A stretch of 22,692 nucleotides of DNA from a virus, in IMG/VR virus record IMGVR_UViG_3300025889_001027, positions 1-22,692 of that record; one strand, given 5' to 3'. Position numbers and translations under genes: made by a program. Below the pieces are notes generated by a model, which saw only the letters and a list, made by a program, of their open reading frames with translations, was not told the DNA's origin and did not search any database. Of this stretch, positions 1 through 5,920 are shown one piece after another (the stretch's first letter is position 1; every line of letters begins with the position of its first letter).

Positions 1-1
1 C

Positions 2-103
2 TGGATCAACGGACTAGGGCAGGTCATAACCTACGCGCTGATTATTTCTGGCGTGTTGTGGGTGCTGAGTAAAGTAGAAATCAAGAATAAGGAGAGGAAG
101 TAA
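2..103 (+). CDS. Partial small membrane protein (C-terminal end only)
   Basis: The open frame enters from the left edge and ends at TAA 101-103, giving 33 visible residues. It reads as one hydrophobic segment (about residues 8-25, ITYALIISGVLWVL) followed by a basic, charged tail rich in Lys and Arg. That is the layout of a single-pass membrane protein with a cytoplasmic C-terminus. The next gene begins with ATG directly after the stop, which fits an operon. The true start lies outside the window. It could be a holin-like or other small phage membrane protein, but no family is recognisable from this fragment. Confidence 0.55.
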   Translation, partial: WINGLGQVITYALIISGVLWVLSKVEIKNKERK

Positions 104-256
104 ATGGATAAGTGTAGATTCTGTGGGTTGCGTGGGTTGGTGTTATCCACTGCTAACGCTGACTATTCTTGCGAACACTGTGGAGAATGGCAGGAGGCTA
201 TTCTCGGAAGCGCGTGGGAAATTATGGGCTACGAGAGAGAGGAGGTAAGCGAATGA
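104..256 (+). CDS. Small zinc-motif protein, 50 aa
   Basis: This 50-codon ORF starts with ATG immediately after the preceding stop, and its TGA overlaps the next ATG in an ATGA junction (253-256). Two CxxC knuckles are visible: C4-R-F-C7 and C23-E-H-C26. Together they could bind one zinc ion. The C-terminal half is acidic and Trp/Glu-rich. I do not recognise a family. Tight coupling on both sides is the main evidence that it is translated. A nucleic-acid or protein-binding accessory role is only inference from the zinc-knuckle pattern. Confidence 0.6.
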   Translation: MDKCRFCGLRGLVLSTANADYSCEHCGEWQEAILGSAWEIMGYEREEVSE

Positions 257-513
257 TTACCGCAGAACAAATTATGACAGCTCAATTTTGGACGAAGGTG
301 GAAGGCGAGGAGGAGAAAGTGCGAACCTTCGCCCTGATTCCTGATGAGTTTGAGGGGGAGACGGAGGAGTTACCACTAGACGACCAAGTGTTCTATTGGT
401 GCGACTCCAAGGAGTGGATTGCGCTAGGTGCTGGCGAGGTTTATGGTGACGCAGAAGTGCTGGCGTGTGCCTGTGATGAGTGCGAGTTCGAAAGAGAGGG
501 AGAGTATGCCTAA
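253..513 (+). CDS. Hypothetical acidic protein, 86 aa
   Basis: The start chosen is ATG 253, which overlaps the stop of the upstream ORF by four bases (ATGA). An in-frame upstream ATG at 169 would overrun the previous gene. The protein begins MITAEQIMTAQFWTKVEGEE, is strongly acidic, and has a Cys-rich end with the pattern CACDECEF. A WCDSKEWIALG segment in the middle suggests a compact beta fold. No family is recognised. The next gene starts inside its last codons (ATG 506), continuing the coupled series. Confidence 0.6.
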   Translation: MITAEQIMTAQFWTKVEGEEEKVRTFALIPDEFEGETEELPLDDQVFYWCDSKEWIALGAGEVYGDAEVLACACDECEFEREGEYA

Positions 514-718
514 GTGTGGTGTGTGCGGTTGGACTTTCTCTGATCGCACACTAACGAAACACGCTGAAACCCCGTGTGGGGAAGAAAGCGAGAAGGCTAA
601 ACCCTTTACCTACTGTGATGGGTGTGGGCGAGGGCTTGAATATAAACAATGGAGATATATCCCAAGCGGAGGAACTTTCCTCTGTGACAACTGCAACGAT
701 GAAAGGATAAGACAATGA
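506..718 (+). CDS. Small zinc-ribbon protein, 70 aa
   Basis: ATG 506 overlaps the end of the preceding gene by eight bases and follows a GAAAGAGAGGGAGAG purine run that serves as ribosome binding site. Three CxxC motifs are visible: C4-G-V-C7, C38-D-G-C41 and C60-D-N-C63. An HAETPC segment lies between the first and second. This matches two zinc ribbons, one at the N-terminus (C4, C7, His and Cys near residues 20-25) and one formed by the last two CxxC pairs. No known family can be named. Its TGA overlaps the next ATG (ATGA, 715-718). Confidence 0.65.
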   Translation: MPKCGVCGWTFSDRTLTKHAETPCGEESEKAKPFTYCDGCGRGLEYKQWRYIPSGGTFLCDNCNDERIRQ

Positions 719-882
719 ACAAGGAATACTATCAAGCAAAGGCAGACCTATGCCGTGACCTTGCGGTCAAGCAGATGGTCGAAGGAGATAGCAAGAGGGC
801 AGGAGAGAACCTGATCCGTATGGTCAATGCCCTGAACGAACTAAACCTAATCAACTATAAGGAGGAGAAGGCAAATGACTAA
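715..882 (+). CDS. Hypothetical protein, 55 aa, predicted helical
   Basis: The 55-residue ORF is bounded by a four-base ATGA overlap with the upstream stop and an eight-base overlap with the downstream ATG at 875. The sequence (MNKEYYQAKADLCRDLAVKQ at its start) looks alpha-helical, charged and with few prolines, and ends in a Lys/Glu-rich tail. No motif or family is recognised. Support comes from position, the GGAGGAGAAGG stretch near its end that acts as ribosome binding site for the next gene, and unbroken coupling with its neighbours. Confidence 0.5.
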   Translation: MNKEYYQAKADLCRDLAVKQMVEGDSKRAGENLIRMVNALNELNLINYKEEKAND

Positions 883-1024
883 AGGATTTACAATTTACGA
901 GAAGGATACAGGTAGAAATTTAGCAACCTTACCTCTAACAATTCCGATAGGGGCAACGGTAGAAGGTTTTGAGAAAGCAGGATACAAAGTCGGCTGGACT
1001 TGGACAGAGGAGGAGAGCAAGTGA
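875..1024 (+). CDS. Hypothetical protein, 49 aa
   Basis: ATG 875 follows a strong AAGGAGGAGAAGG ribosome binding site at 860-870, and the TGA overlaps the GTG start of the next ORF (GTGA, 1021-1024). The protein begins MTKGFTIYEKDTGRNLATLP and contains a short Gly/Val-rich middle and GYKVGWTWTEEE at the end. It looks like a small beta-rich fold of unknown function. Nothing else in the window resembles it. Confidence 0.55.
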   Translation: MTKGFTIYEKDTGRNLATLPLTIPIGATVEGFEKAGYKVGWTWTEEESK

Positions 1025-1251
1025 AACTGACTAACTTTTATGAGGTTATGGACCGCAAGGGAGATATTGCTTGGGGTGGGGCAAGCCCAAGCGAAGCTGT
1101 GGAATGGTTTAGGCGTGGGCTTGACAACGCTATCTTCGTCTCGGTCTGGAATGAGGAAGATATCGAAGAGCCTGTGCTAGTAACGGACAAGATCGAAGTG
1201 ACTAACCTAGTGCTGGCTACGATTACAAGTGAGAGGGAAAAGGCGAGATGA
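1021..1251 (+). CDS. Hypothetical protein, 76 aa
   Basis: The start is GTG 1021, in a GTGA overlap with the previous stop and preceded by GAGGAGAGCAA as ribosome binding site. The protein has an N-terminal NFYEVMDRKGDIAWGG segment and then SPSEAVEWFRRGLDNAIFVSVWNEED. This looks like a compact alpha/beta protein with the pattern 'context - Ala/Glu amphipathic helix - beta strand'. I do not recognise a family. The TGA overlaps the ATG of a 28-residue membrane peptide. Confidence 0.6.
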   Translation: MKLTNFYEVMDRKGDIAWGGASPSEAVEWFRRGLDNAIFVSVWNEEDIEEPVLVTDKIEVTNLVLATITSEREKAR

Positions 1252-1334
1252 TGTTCTTAGGTGTAATACTAATGACTATAATTGCCTATCTGCTAATCGT
1301 ATGGGAGGATAAACTCAATGAACCGAGAAGCTAA
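1248..1334 (+). CDS. Single-pass membrane mini-protein, 28 aa
   Basis: This very short ORF begins in an ATGA overlap with the previous stop. It encodes MMFLGVILMTIIAYLLIVWE followed by the polar tail DKLNEPRS. Residues 3-19 are continuously hydrophobic, so it would be a single transmembrane helix with a short charged end. Its last 17 bases overlap the next gene's start (ATG 1318). The hydrophobic coding pattern and both-end coupling support it. A phage membrane micro-protein is plausible, but no function can be assigned. Confidence 0.45.
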   Translation: MMFLGVILMTIIAYLLIVWEDKLNEPRS

Positions 1335-1614
1335 ACGACGAGAGTATGGCGAGAAGTATGCGCTATGGCTACGTAACTACCAGAGGGCGAGGACGAGGGC
1401 TTTATCGCGCCTAGCCAGAGAATATCCCGACCAGTATAAAGAGTTTCTTGAGCAGGAGAGGGCAAAAGATGAGGCAGAAGGTAAGACGTGGCTTGATCTT
1501 AGCGGTAGGACTAAGCGCACTATGGATAGTACTGGCACATCCGACAGGACAAGTGGAATATCCAAAGGACGTGGCAATAGTAAGGGCGAAGGCAACGATG
1601 GAGGAGAAGCGTGA
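1318..1614 (+). CDS. Hypothetical basic, helical protein, 98 aa
   Basis: ATG 1318 has a GGGAGGATAAACTCA ribosome binding site. The first 60 residues are highly charged and helical (EAKRREYGEKYALWLRNYQR and onward, Arg/Glu rich). The remainder is low-complexity and rich in Gly, Ser, Thr and Arg. That second part is exactly the stretch overlapped in another frame by the transglycosylase-like ORF starting at 1469. Its unusual composition is probably a by-product of overprinting. No family is recognised. Confidence 0.55.
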   Translation: MNREAKRREYGEKYALWLRNYQRARTRALSRLAREYPDQYKEFLEQERAKDEAEGKTWLDLSGRTKRTMDSTGTSDRTSGISKGRGNSKGEGNDGGEA

Positions 1615-1885
1615 AAATAAAAGGATCGCAAAAGAATATGCTTGGGTTGCGTTTGGTTGGCGAGGAGGAGAATGGAAATGCCTTCTCTCTTTATGGACCA
1701 AAGAGAGCAGGTTTGATCACTTCGCCCAGAACCCAAGAAGTTCAGCTTTCGGAATTGCTCAACTCCTTGGAGAGAGAAGTCGAAGACCTGAACTCCAAAT
1801 ACTGCGAGGCTTACGTTACGTTGATCAACGTTATGGAACACCTTGTAAAGCTTACAAGTTTGCTCTTACCCACAAACACTACTAA
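1469..1885 (+). CDS. Lytic transglycosylase-like protein (SLT fold), 138 aa
   Basis: The start chosen is ATG 1469, because AGGAGAGGG lies 5-13 bases upstream; an alternative in-frame start is at 1448. Residues 1-25 (RRGLILAVGLSALWIVLAHP) form a signal peptide or membrane anchor. The second half carries the soluble-lytic-transglycosylase pattern: LWTKESRFDHFAQNPRSSAF, with the catalytic Glu in KES, then GIAQLLGE, and later LRGLRYVDQRYGTPCKAYKF, matching the 'GL.YI..RYGSPC.AW.F' end of actinobacterial and phage SLT domains. It would cleave peptidoglycan glycan strands outside the membrane, in lysis or entry. It overlaps the previous ORF by 146 bases. At about 75 residues the domain is short for the family. 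Confidence 0.75.
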   Translation: MRQKVRRGLILAVGLSALWIVLAHPTGQVEYPKDVAIVRAKATMEEKRENKRIAKEYAWVAFGWRGGEWKCLLSLWTKESRFDHFAQNPRSSAFGIAQLLGERSRRPELQILRGLRYVDQRYGTPCKAYKFALTHKHY

Positions 1886-1890
1886 GGAGG
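1884..1890 (+). promoter_or_regulatory. Strong ribosome binding site for the methyltransferase
   Basis: AAGGAGG overlaps the TAA of the transglycosylase gene (1883-1885) and sits four bases before GTG 1895. It is a near-perfect Shine-Dalgarno sequence. It fixes the methyltransferase start at the GTG and indicates coupling to termination of the upstream gene. Confidence 0.7.
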
Positions 1891-1894
1891 TCAA

Positions 1895-2836
1895 GTGATA
1901 CTCATCGGGGATGTCATAGATAAACTCAAAGAATTACCAGATGACAGTATCAACTGTGTCGTCACGAGTCCTCCATACTGGGGGCTTAGAGACTATGGCA
2001 ATGATGGACAGATAGGCTTAGAACCTACGCCACAAGAGTACGTCTCAAAAATGGTTGAGGTATTTAGAGAAGTTCGTAGGGTTTTACGTGAGGATGGAAC
2101 CCTATGGCTCAATATCGGAGATAGCTATAAGCCTGCAGGAAAAGGCTCAACTAAGGCTGGTTTCAATGAGAGATACTTTGGCAAGAAGTTTGACTCTGAT
2201 AAACAATCAGCCCAGGAAAATCACCTGGACCGATCATCTTTCAAGGCTGACGTAAAAGATAAAGAACTTGTGGGCATACCCTGGAGATTAGCCTTTGCTT
2301 TGTCTAATGATGGATGGTATCTAAGACAGGATATTATCTGGGCAAAGCCAAACGTTATGCCAGAGTCGGTGCGAGATAGGTGTACCAAGAGTCACGAATA
2401 CGTATTCTTACTGACCAAATCTCCTAAGTATTACTACGACCATATCGCTATCAAAGAACCTGTATCAGAAGTATCCTTGAAGCGTGCTCAATCTGGATGG
2501 AAAACAAACAGACCAAGTGCAAAGACAGGACCAGATGGAATAGATACGGATAAGATGGGTGATAGATTCGTCAATCCATCGGGTAGAAATAAACGTGATG
2601 TCTGGTTTATCCCAACAGCTTCGTTCAAGGGAGCACATTTTGCGGTGATGCCAGAGCGCCTGGTCGAACCTTGCGTTCTTGCTGGAAGTCCAGAAGGAGG
2701 AGTGGTGCTCGATCCATTCTTTGGCTCTGGCACTGTTGGAGTAGTAGCCAAGAAGAATAATAGAAAGTATATTGGAATAGAACTCAACCCAGAGTACGCT
2801 CAAATTGCAGAGAAACGATTGTCTATGGTACAGTAA
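1895..2836 (+). CDS. DNA methyltransferase, beta class (N4-cytosine or N6-adenine)
   Basis: The 313-residue protein starts at GTG 1895. Motif IV, TSPPYW (residues 24-29), is near the N-terminus. Motif I, DPFFGSGT (about 272-279), follows near the C-terminus with IGIELNPEY after it. This circular order defines the beta class of SAM-dependent amino-methyltransferases. SPPY rather than DPPY at motif IV favours N4-cytosine, though N6-adenine is not excluded. The middle, with a RDVW segment, is the target-recognition region. No restriction enzyme is adjacent, so it is more likely an orphan enzyme protecting phage DNA from host restriction. It is the last gene of the plus-strand block, before a terminator. 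Confidence 0.9.
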   Translation: MILIGDVIDKLKELPDDSINCVVTSPPYWGLRDYGNDGQIGLEPTPQEYVSKMVEVFREVRRVLREDGTLWLNIGDSYKPAGKGSTKAGFNERYFGKKFDSDKQSAQENHLDRSSFKADVKDKELVGIPWRLAFALSNDGWYLRQDIIWAKPNVMPESVRDRCTKSHEYVFLLTKSPKYYYDHIAIKEPVSEVSLKRAQSGWKTNRPSAKTGPDGIDTDKMGDRFVNPSGRNKRDVWFIPTASFKGAHFAVMPERLVEPCVLAGSPEGGVVLDPFFGSGTVGVVAKKNNRKYIGIELNPEYAQIAEKRLSMVQ

Positions 2837-2842
2837 AGGACT

Positions 2843-2873
2843 GCTGACGCGTTTCTTATCCTTTCACGTCAGC
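2843..2873 (+). repeat. Inverted repeat just upstream of the terminator
   Basis: GCTGACG (2843-2849) and CGTCAGC (2867-2873) form perfect 7-base arms around a 17-base pyrimidine-rich loop, directly before the terminator hairpin. It could stabilise the 3' end of the methyltransferase mRNA or bind a regulator. No function is shown. Confidence 0.4.
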
Positions 2874-2879
2874 GTAAGT

Positions 2880-2907
2880 AGCCCCGCTTCGGCGGGGCTT
2901 TCTTATT
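2880..2907 (+). terminator. Rho-independent terminator of the left plus-strand operon
   Basis: AGCCCCGC (2880-2887), loop TTCG, and GCGGGGCT (2892-2899) form an 8-bp GC-rich stem with a stable UUCG-type tetraloop, followed by TTCTTATTT. It lies at the convergent junction between the methyltransferase and the minus-strand FmdB-like gene. On the minus strand the T-tract is lacking, so it mainly stops plus-strand transcription. Confidence 0.85.
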
Positions 2908-3073
2908 TATCAGTTGAATAGAAGCCTGATCCTCGGAAGGCAATCGGGGGCGAGGACCAGACTCTATTCATCATTTCGCCACACGAGCAGAAGGGGTTGC
3001 TCGCTTCAGCGTGGATAGACCTATCAACTTCGGAGGTTAGCTGACAGGTCGGACACTTGTATTGATAAATCAC
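2903..3073 (-). CDS. FmdB-like zinc ribbon protein, 56 aa
   Basis: GTG 3073 overlaps the TGA of the sigma-like gene (GTGA). The 56 residues begin VIYQYKCPTCQLTSEVDRSI. C7-P-T-C10 and C29-S-C31 provide the metal ligands. The C-terminal part, SPPIAFRGSGFYSTDK, matches the end typical of FmdB-family regulatory zinc ribbons ('P.I.F.GSGFY.TD'). FmdB-type proteins are small putative regulators; here a role in late transcription or a general zinc-binding role is inference. It is the last gene of the replication block and its stop abuts the terminator hairpin. Confidence 0.75.
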   Translation of the reverse strand: MIYQYKCPTCQLTSEVDRSIHAEASNPFCSCGEMMNRVWSSPPIAFRGSGFYSTDK

Positions 3074-3702
3074 TGATAAGGACTTTCGCCACCAAGATTA
3101 TTCTGTAATCTGCGTAGAGAGTTCTGACATCTACGATCGGCAGTAGAGGTAGCACACTCTAGATAGGTAGCTAACTCTTGGAGAGTAAGGTTCTCGTGGT
3201 ATCTCTTGATGAGAATATCTTTGTCCATCACATCTAGTTTGAGGTACGCCTTCTTGATGTCAATGAGTGTGGCGAGCAGGTTGCCACCTTCAGCAGGAGC
3301 AGACTGCTTCTTTGGCTGACCATCGTTGATGAGGTTCTGTGCCTGCTCTAGCACTGTGTTATCTACAACGGAGGCGATAACGTGGGGGAGAAGCTGAGCG
3401 ATTACTACTGTGTCATAGAAGGCTTCATCTCCTGGTTTATATCCGCTACGGATAGCCTTCTCTTTACGAGCGTAGCGCTCGCAATGTCGTCTCATCTGCC
3501 ACGCAATACGCTTCTCGTTGATAACTCTCTGTACTGTATTCTCTTCATTGAGAAGGTTATCAAGGTGTTCTGTGCGCGATAAGTACCACGAGTAACACTC
3601 TTGAACTATGTCTTCTCGGTCCACATAGCCACGAAACCTACGACAGATAGTCGTGGTTACACTAGATGCGATGTCAGGTATTGCGGGATGTATCGTACTC
3701 AT
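3070..3702 (-). CDS. Sigma-70-like RNA polymerase sigma factor, 210 aa
   Basis: Residues about 15-60 resemble sigma region 2: VDREDIVQECYSWYL carries the 'DI.QE' core-binding signature. Residues about 150-205 resemble region 4: KLDVMDKDILIKRYHENLTLQELATYL followed by TADRRCQNSLRRLQ, a helix-turn-helix for the -35 element. A linker of about 80 residues rich in Gln, Pro and Ala lies between. Such a protein would redirect host polymerase to phage promoters, probably late ones. It is embedded near the end of the replication operon, as expected for a middle-to-late switch. The divergence is large, so a sigma-like transcriptional regulator is the safer wording. Confidence 0.65.
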   Translation of the reverse strand: MSTIHPAIPDIASSVTTTICRRFRGYVDREDIVQECYSWYLSRTEHLDNLLNEENTVQRVINEKRIAWQMRRHCERYARKEKAIRSGYKPGDEAFYDTVVIAQLLPHVIASVVDNTVLEQAQNLINDGQPKKQSAPAEGGNLLATLIDIKKAYLKLDVMDKDILIKRYHENLTLQELATYLECATSTADRRCQNSLRRLQNNLGGESPYQ

Positions 3703-3811
3703 TGGCTCTCTTATTCATCTCTTCAACGTAACGGGCAGCCTTCAATCTCTTCGCTTCTTGTATCTTTTTACGGCGTAGCGCCGCCTTGTACCACGAATAC
3801 TTCTCAGTCAA
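3674..3811 (-). CDS. Small basic protein, 45 aa
   Basis: This short ORF begins at TTG 3811, overlapping the end of the upstream gene by eight bases, with CGGAGGTTGGAGAAGG as an excellent ribosome binding site. It runs 29 bases into the sigma-like gene. The product, LTEKYSWYKAALRRKKIQEA and onward, is highly basic and helical. It fills what would otherwise be a 101-base gap in a compact operon. No family is recognised. The TTG start and small size keep confidence moderate. Confidence 0.45.
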   Translation of the reverse strand: MTEKYSWYKAALRRKKIQEAKRLKAARYVEEMNKRANEYDTSRNT

Positions 3812-4007
3812 CCTTCTCCAACCTCCGTGATAATTCTGAAATCTTTTTCATACACGCAACAAACAAATCCATTTTCTCTAGGTCAGTAAATACCTGTGGC
3901 TTACGAATAATGTCAGCGTAGTGCTGGCAGTAAGCGCAAGTCGGAGACTCTGGACAGGTGGACATAAATAATTCTGCCCATTTATCGTGCATTGATTTAC
4001 TATACAT
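3804..4007 (-). CDS. Hypothetical Cys-rich helical protein, 67 aa
   Basis: The start chosen is ATG 4007, which overlaps the end of the HNH gene by eight bases. The longer frame would overprint that gene. The protein begins MYSKSMHDKWAELFMSTCPE and contains CPESPTCAYCQHY, where three Cys and one His could bind zinc. A predicted helical region (VFTDLEKMDLFVACMKKISE) follows. No family is recognised. The neighbours are an endonuclease VII-like nuclease and a sigma-like factor, so a nucleic-acid role is possible but unproven. Confidence 0.55.
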   Translation of the reverse strand: MYSKSMHDKWAELFMSTCPESPTCAYCQHYADIIRKPQVFTDLEKMDLFVACMKKISELSRRLEKVD

Positions 4008-4374
4008 CTGGTAACTCAGGCCATTTCTGGAGGTAAGCAATAACATTTTCCATAGGGATATTATACTTCTCGATATGCCCAAGAACTAGATTACACGCAC
4101 CACAAAGCAAGTCTCTTACCTGACCTGATTTATGACAGTGGTCAACTGATAAAACTCTAGTAGTTCCATCAACTTTCTTTCTAGTCTCTGGTCTTTTACA
4201 GATAGCGCATAAACCATTTTGCTTTTGGTTCATCTCTTCATACTGCTCAATGGTAATGCCGTATCTCTTTTTGTAATGTTTATCCCGATAGGCAGTTGGA
4301 TTTTTAGCAAGCCAAGCAGCATTGTATTTACGTCGCAATGCTTTCTTTTCTGCTTCAGGTAGGTCTGCTCTCAC
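4000..4374 (-). CDS. Recombination endonuclease VII-like HNH nuclease, 124 aa
   Basis: GTG 4374 lies in a GTGA overlap with the upstream stop. A basic N-terminus (to about residue 37) precedes the domain YGITIEQYEEMNQKQNGLCA with C56-A-I-C59. Then come VDHCH (D78-H79-C80-H81) and LLCGACN (C91, C94, N95). This is the zinc-bound beta-beta-alpha-metal pattern of phage T4 endonuclease VII relatives, which resolve branched DNA such as Holliday junctions before packaging. Some members are free-standing HNH endonucleases. It sits in the replication block together with a second, unrelated resolvase at 6257. Confidence 0.85.
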   Translation of the reverse strand: MRADLPEAEKKALRRKYNAAWLAKNPTAYRDKHYKKRYGITIEQYEEMNQKQNGLCAICKRPETRKKVDGTTRVLSVDHCHKSGQVRDLLCGACNLVLGHIEKYNIPMENVIAYLQKWPELPDV

Positions 4375-4589
4375 TTGACCTCTCCTGCGTACTTGTACTT
4401 CAAGTCAGTAGTATCAAGTTTGTAGATAGTTTGATGAAACATCAGAGGCTGAGTAGGATCATCGCTATTTTCTATAGCCTCAACAACATCAAAATTTACA
4501 TAAGGTATATGAACTTCAGTGGGTAAATAGTCTGGAAGGTTGATTACTCTTCCATCTTCCCTGCCATTGTGCAATTCTTCTCTAATCAT
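4371..4589 (-). CDS. Hypothetical acidic protein, 72 aa
   Basis: ATG 4589 overlaps the upstream TGA (ATGA), and its own TGA overlaps the GTG of the HNH nuclease. The 72 residues begin MIREELHNGREDGRVINLPD and are acidic, with a YLPTEVHIPYVNFDVVEAIE stretch. No Cys, no membrane segment and no known family are visible. The unbroken coupling supports it as a real gene. Confidence 0.6.
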   Translation of the reverse strand: MIREELHNGREDGRVINLPDYLPTEVHIPYVNFDVVEAIENSDDPTQPLMFHQTIYKLDTTDLKYKYAGEVK

Positions 4590-5008
4590 TTGTCGTCACC
4601 TGGGAGTTCGGGCCACTTGCGGTCCAATACCATAATTGCAATAGCAGAATAGTTCATCAAATCTACAAAGGAATCTCTCAAGGATTCGTTGGAGGGGTGA
4701 GCGCCGCTATCGAGGAGATTATTGATGCGAGCAATTTTGTCCCACATCCGCACTCGGAGTCCATTGAGTGCGCCACCTGGACTGTGAGCGATGTTTTTCG
4801 GACCGTAATCGTGATGCTTTCTGAGCAAGAGCGAGCCTGCTGTGTCATAGATTCTCCAGACATCTTCGACAAACTGTCCACTTACTTTCTTGCTGGCATC
4901 GGTTGACAGGTAATAGTCCCAGCCTTGTAATCTATCGCTACTATTATCATCCCCATATCCATCAATAATCTTGCTGCCTCTTGGAGAGACTGGTTCTTGT
5001 TCACTCAC
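4586..5008 (-). CDS. Nucleotide-modification-associated domain 1 (DUF1599-like) protein, 140 aa
   Basis: GTG 5008 is in a GTGA overlap with the Toprim gene. After an acidic N-terminus, the region from about residue 60 onward reads LLLRKHHDYGPKNI, then GLRVRMWDKIARINNLL, then LRDSFVDLMNYSAIAIMVLD. This 'K..DYG..N....G...R..DK..R...L........L.D...D..NY..' arrangement is characteristic of the DUF1599 / nucleotide-modification-associated domain family found in phages. The all-helical fold with conserved Asp, Lys and Tyr may act on nucleotides. Involvement in base modification or dNTP-pool control is inferred from the family. A DNA methyltransferase lies in the adjacent block. Confidence 0.75.
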   Translation of the reverse strand: MSEQEPVSPRGSKIIDGYGDDNSSDRLQGWDYYLSTDASKKVSGQFVEDVWRIYDTAGSLLLRKHHDYGPKNIAHSPGGALNGLRVRMWDKIARINNLLDSGAHPSNESLRDSFVDLMNYSAIAIMVLDRKWPELPGDDK

Positions 5009-5664
5009 TTGACTCCTCCTACTAGGTTGGCTGTTGCTTCTTTTCCATTCACCAGATAGAAGTCTGTTATGTCCATACCTGGTGGTAATTGTACGATTTG
5101 TGAGTTCGTAACCTCACCTGCGACACGCCTAGAGAACTCTGCTCCTGGGTTGGTGCCATCATCTTTCACATCATTGTCTCCGAGAATATACACAACATCA
5201 AAGCCACCGAATAGTTTGGGATAGAAAGGTTTCCACGCCGCTACTCCAGGTACTCCTACTGCTGGTACACCACAGACTGCATCCATAATAATCGCATCGA
5301 ACTCACCTTCACAGATGACGATGCTCTTAGTTGCAGACATTGTAGCTACAACATTGAACAGGTGAGTCTTCTGTCCTACAGGTGAGCCATACTTTGGCTT
5401 GCCATCATCAAGCCTGCGGAACTTGAAACCTACACATAAATCTAAAGCGGTGAAGTAGGGTATGGAAATCCAACCCTCATATCCTTGATGCCCTTCTATC
5501 GGATCTGTGATAGTTCCTAGTCGGTAGCGAGCTGCTACCTCTTCAGATATTCCACGTCCTGCGAGATAGGCTAGAGCCTCGTCGCTTATTGCCTCCGCGT
5601 AATGGTGAGCTGCCTCCTGTAACGATTTCGCCTGCTCTTGCGAGAGCATCTTTGAACCCCACAT
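5005..5664 (-). CDS. Toprim domain of a DnaG-like primase, 219 aa
   Basis: Residues 29-50, EALAYLAGRGISEEVAARYR and on, match the 'AL.YL..RG...E....F.LG' segment between the zinc finger and catalytic core of DnaG. The Toprim signature follows: VICEGEFDA (E119, catalytic glutamate) and ILGDNDV (D163/D165, metal-binding). It would synthesise RNA primers with the CHC2 ORF just upstream. The frames overlap by 122 bases, and the zinc-finger domain is missing from this polypeptide. The start is ATG 5664 or ATG 5649; neither has a strong ribosome binding site, which fits coupling to, or frameshifting from, the upstream ORF. Confidence 0.85.
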   Translation of the reverse strand: MWGSKMLSQEQAKSLQEAAHHYAEAISDEALAYLAGRGISEEVAARYRLGTITDPIEGHQGYEGWISIPYFTALDLCVGFKFRRLDDGKPKYGSPVGQKTHLFNVVATMSATKSIVICEGEFDAIIMDAVCGVPAVGVPGVAAWKPFYPKLFGGFDVVYILGDNDVKDDGTNPGAEFSRRVAGEVTNSQIVQLPPGMDITDFYLVNGKEATANLVGGVK

Positions 5665-5920
5665 TCTCTAATTCCATTATGACATTGACTGCATTGCCAC
5701 CCTTGCCACAGGTGTGACAGTAATACAGGTTGTTATATGTATCGATGACTGCACTCTTGCGAGAGTCATCGTGCATACAACAGCGCACCGATACGTTGCG
5801 CCCTTCTTTTACTTCTCCTCCAAAGTGCCTAACTACATCTGCTATGGAGATTGAGTTTGCATCTGAGTTGGTCTTTGACCTCTTCGCACGAACCACCCTG
5901 GACCAGTCTTGTGCTGGCAT
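5543..5920 (-). CDS. CHC2 zinc-finger domain of a split primase, 125 aa
   Basis: ATG 5920 has AAGGAG upstream. Residues 25-100 form a DnaG-type zinc domain: ISIADVVRHFGGEVKEGRNV, ligands C47-x2-H50 and C68-x2-C71 (YYCHTCGKGGNAV), then FKDALARAGEI. From about residue 100 the sequence becomes Gly/Ser/Arg-rich with no domain character, exactly where the Toprim ORF opens in the +1 frame. It probably recognises initiation sites on single-stranded template. Either it works as a separate subunit, or ribosomes shift frame to make a fused primase. A sequencing error could also explain the split. Confidence 0.8.
   Translation of the reverse strand: MPAQDWSRVVRAKRSKTNSDANSISIADVVRHFGGEVKEGRNVSVRCCMHDDSRKSAVIDTYNNLYYCHTCGKGGNAVNVIMELENVGFKDALARAGEIVTGGSSPLRGGNKRRGSSLSRRTWNI

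Noticed and set aside
1611-1898. Plus-strand GTG ORF of 95 codons overlapping the transglycosylase end, starting in a GTGA overlap with the 1318 gene
   Set aside because: The competing frame (1469-1885) has a clear transglycosylase pattern with catalytic Glu and a signal peptide. This frame has no domain character and would run into the methyltransferase start.
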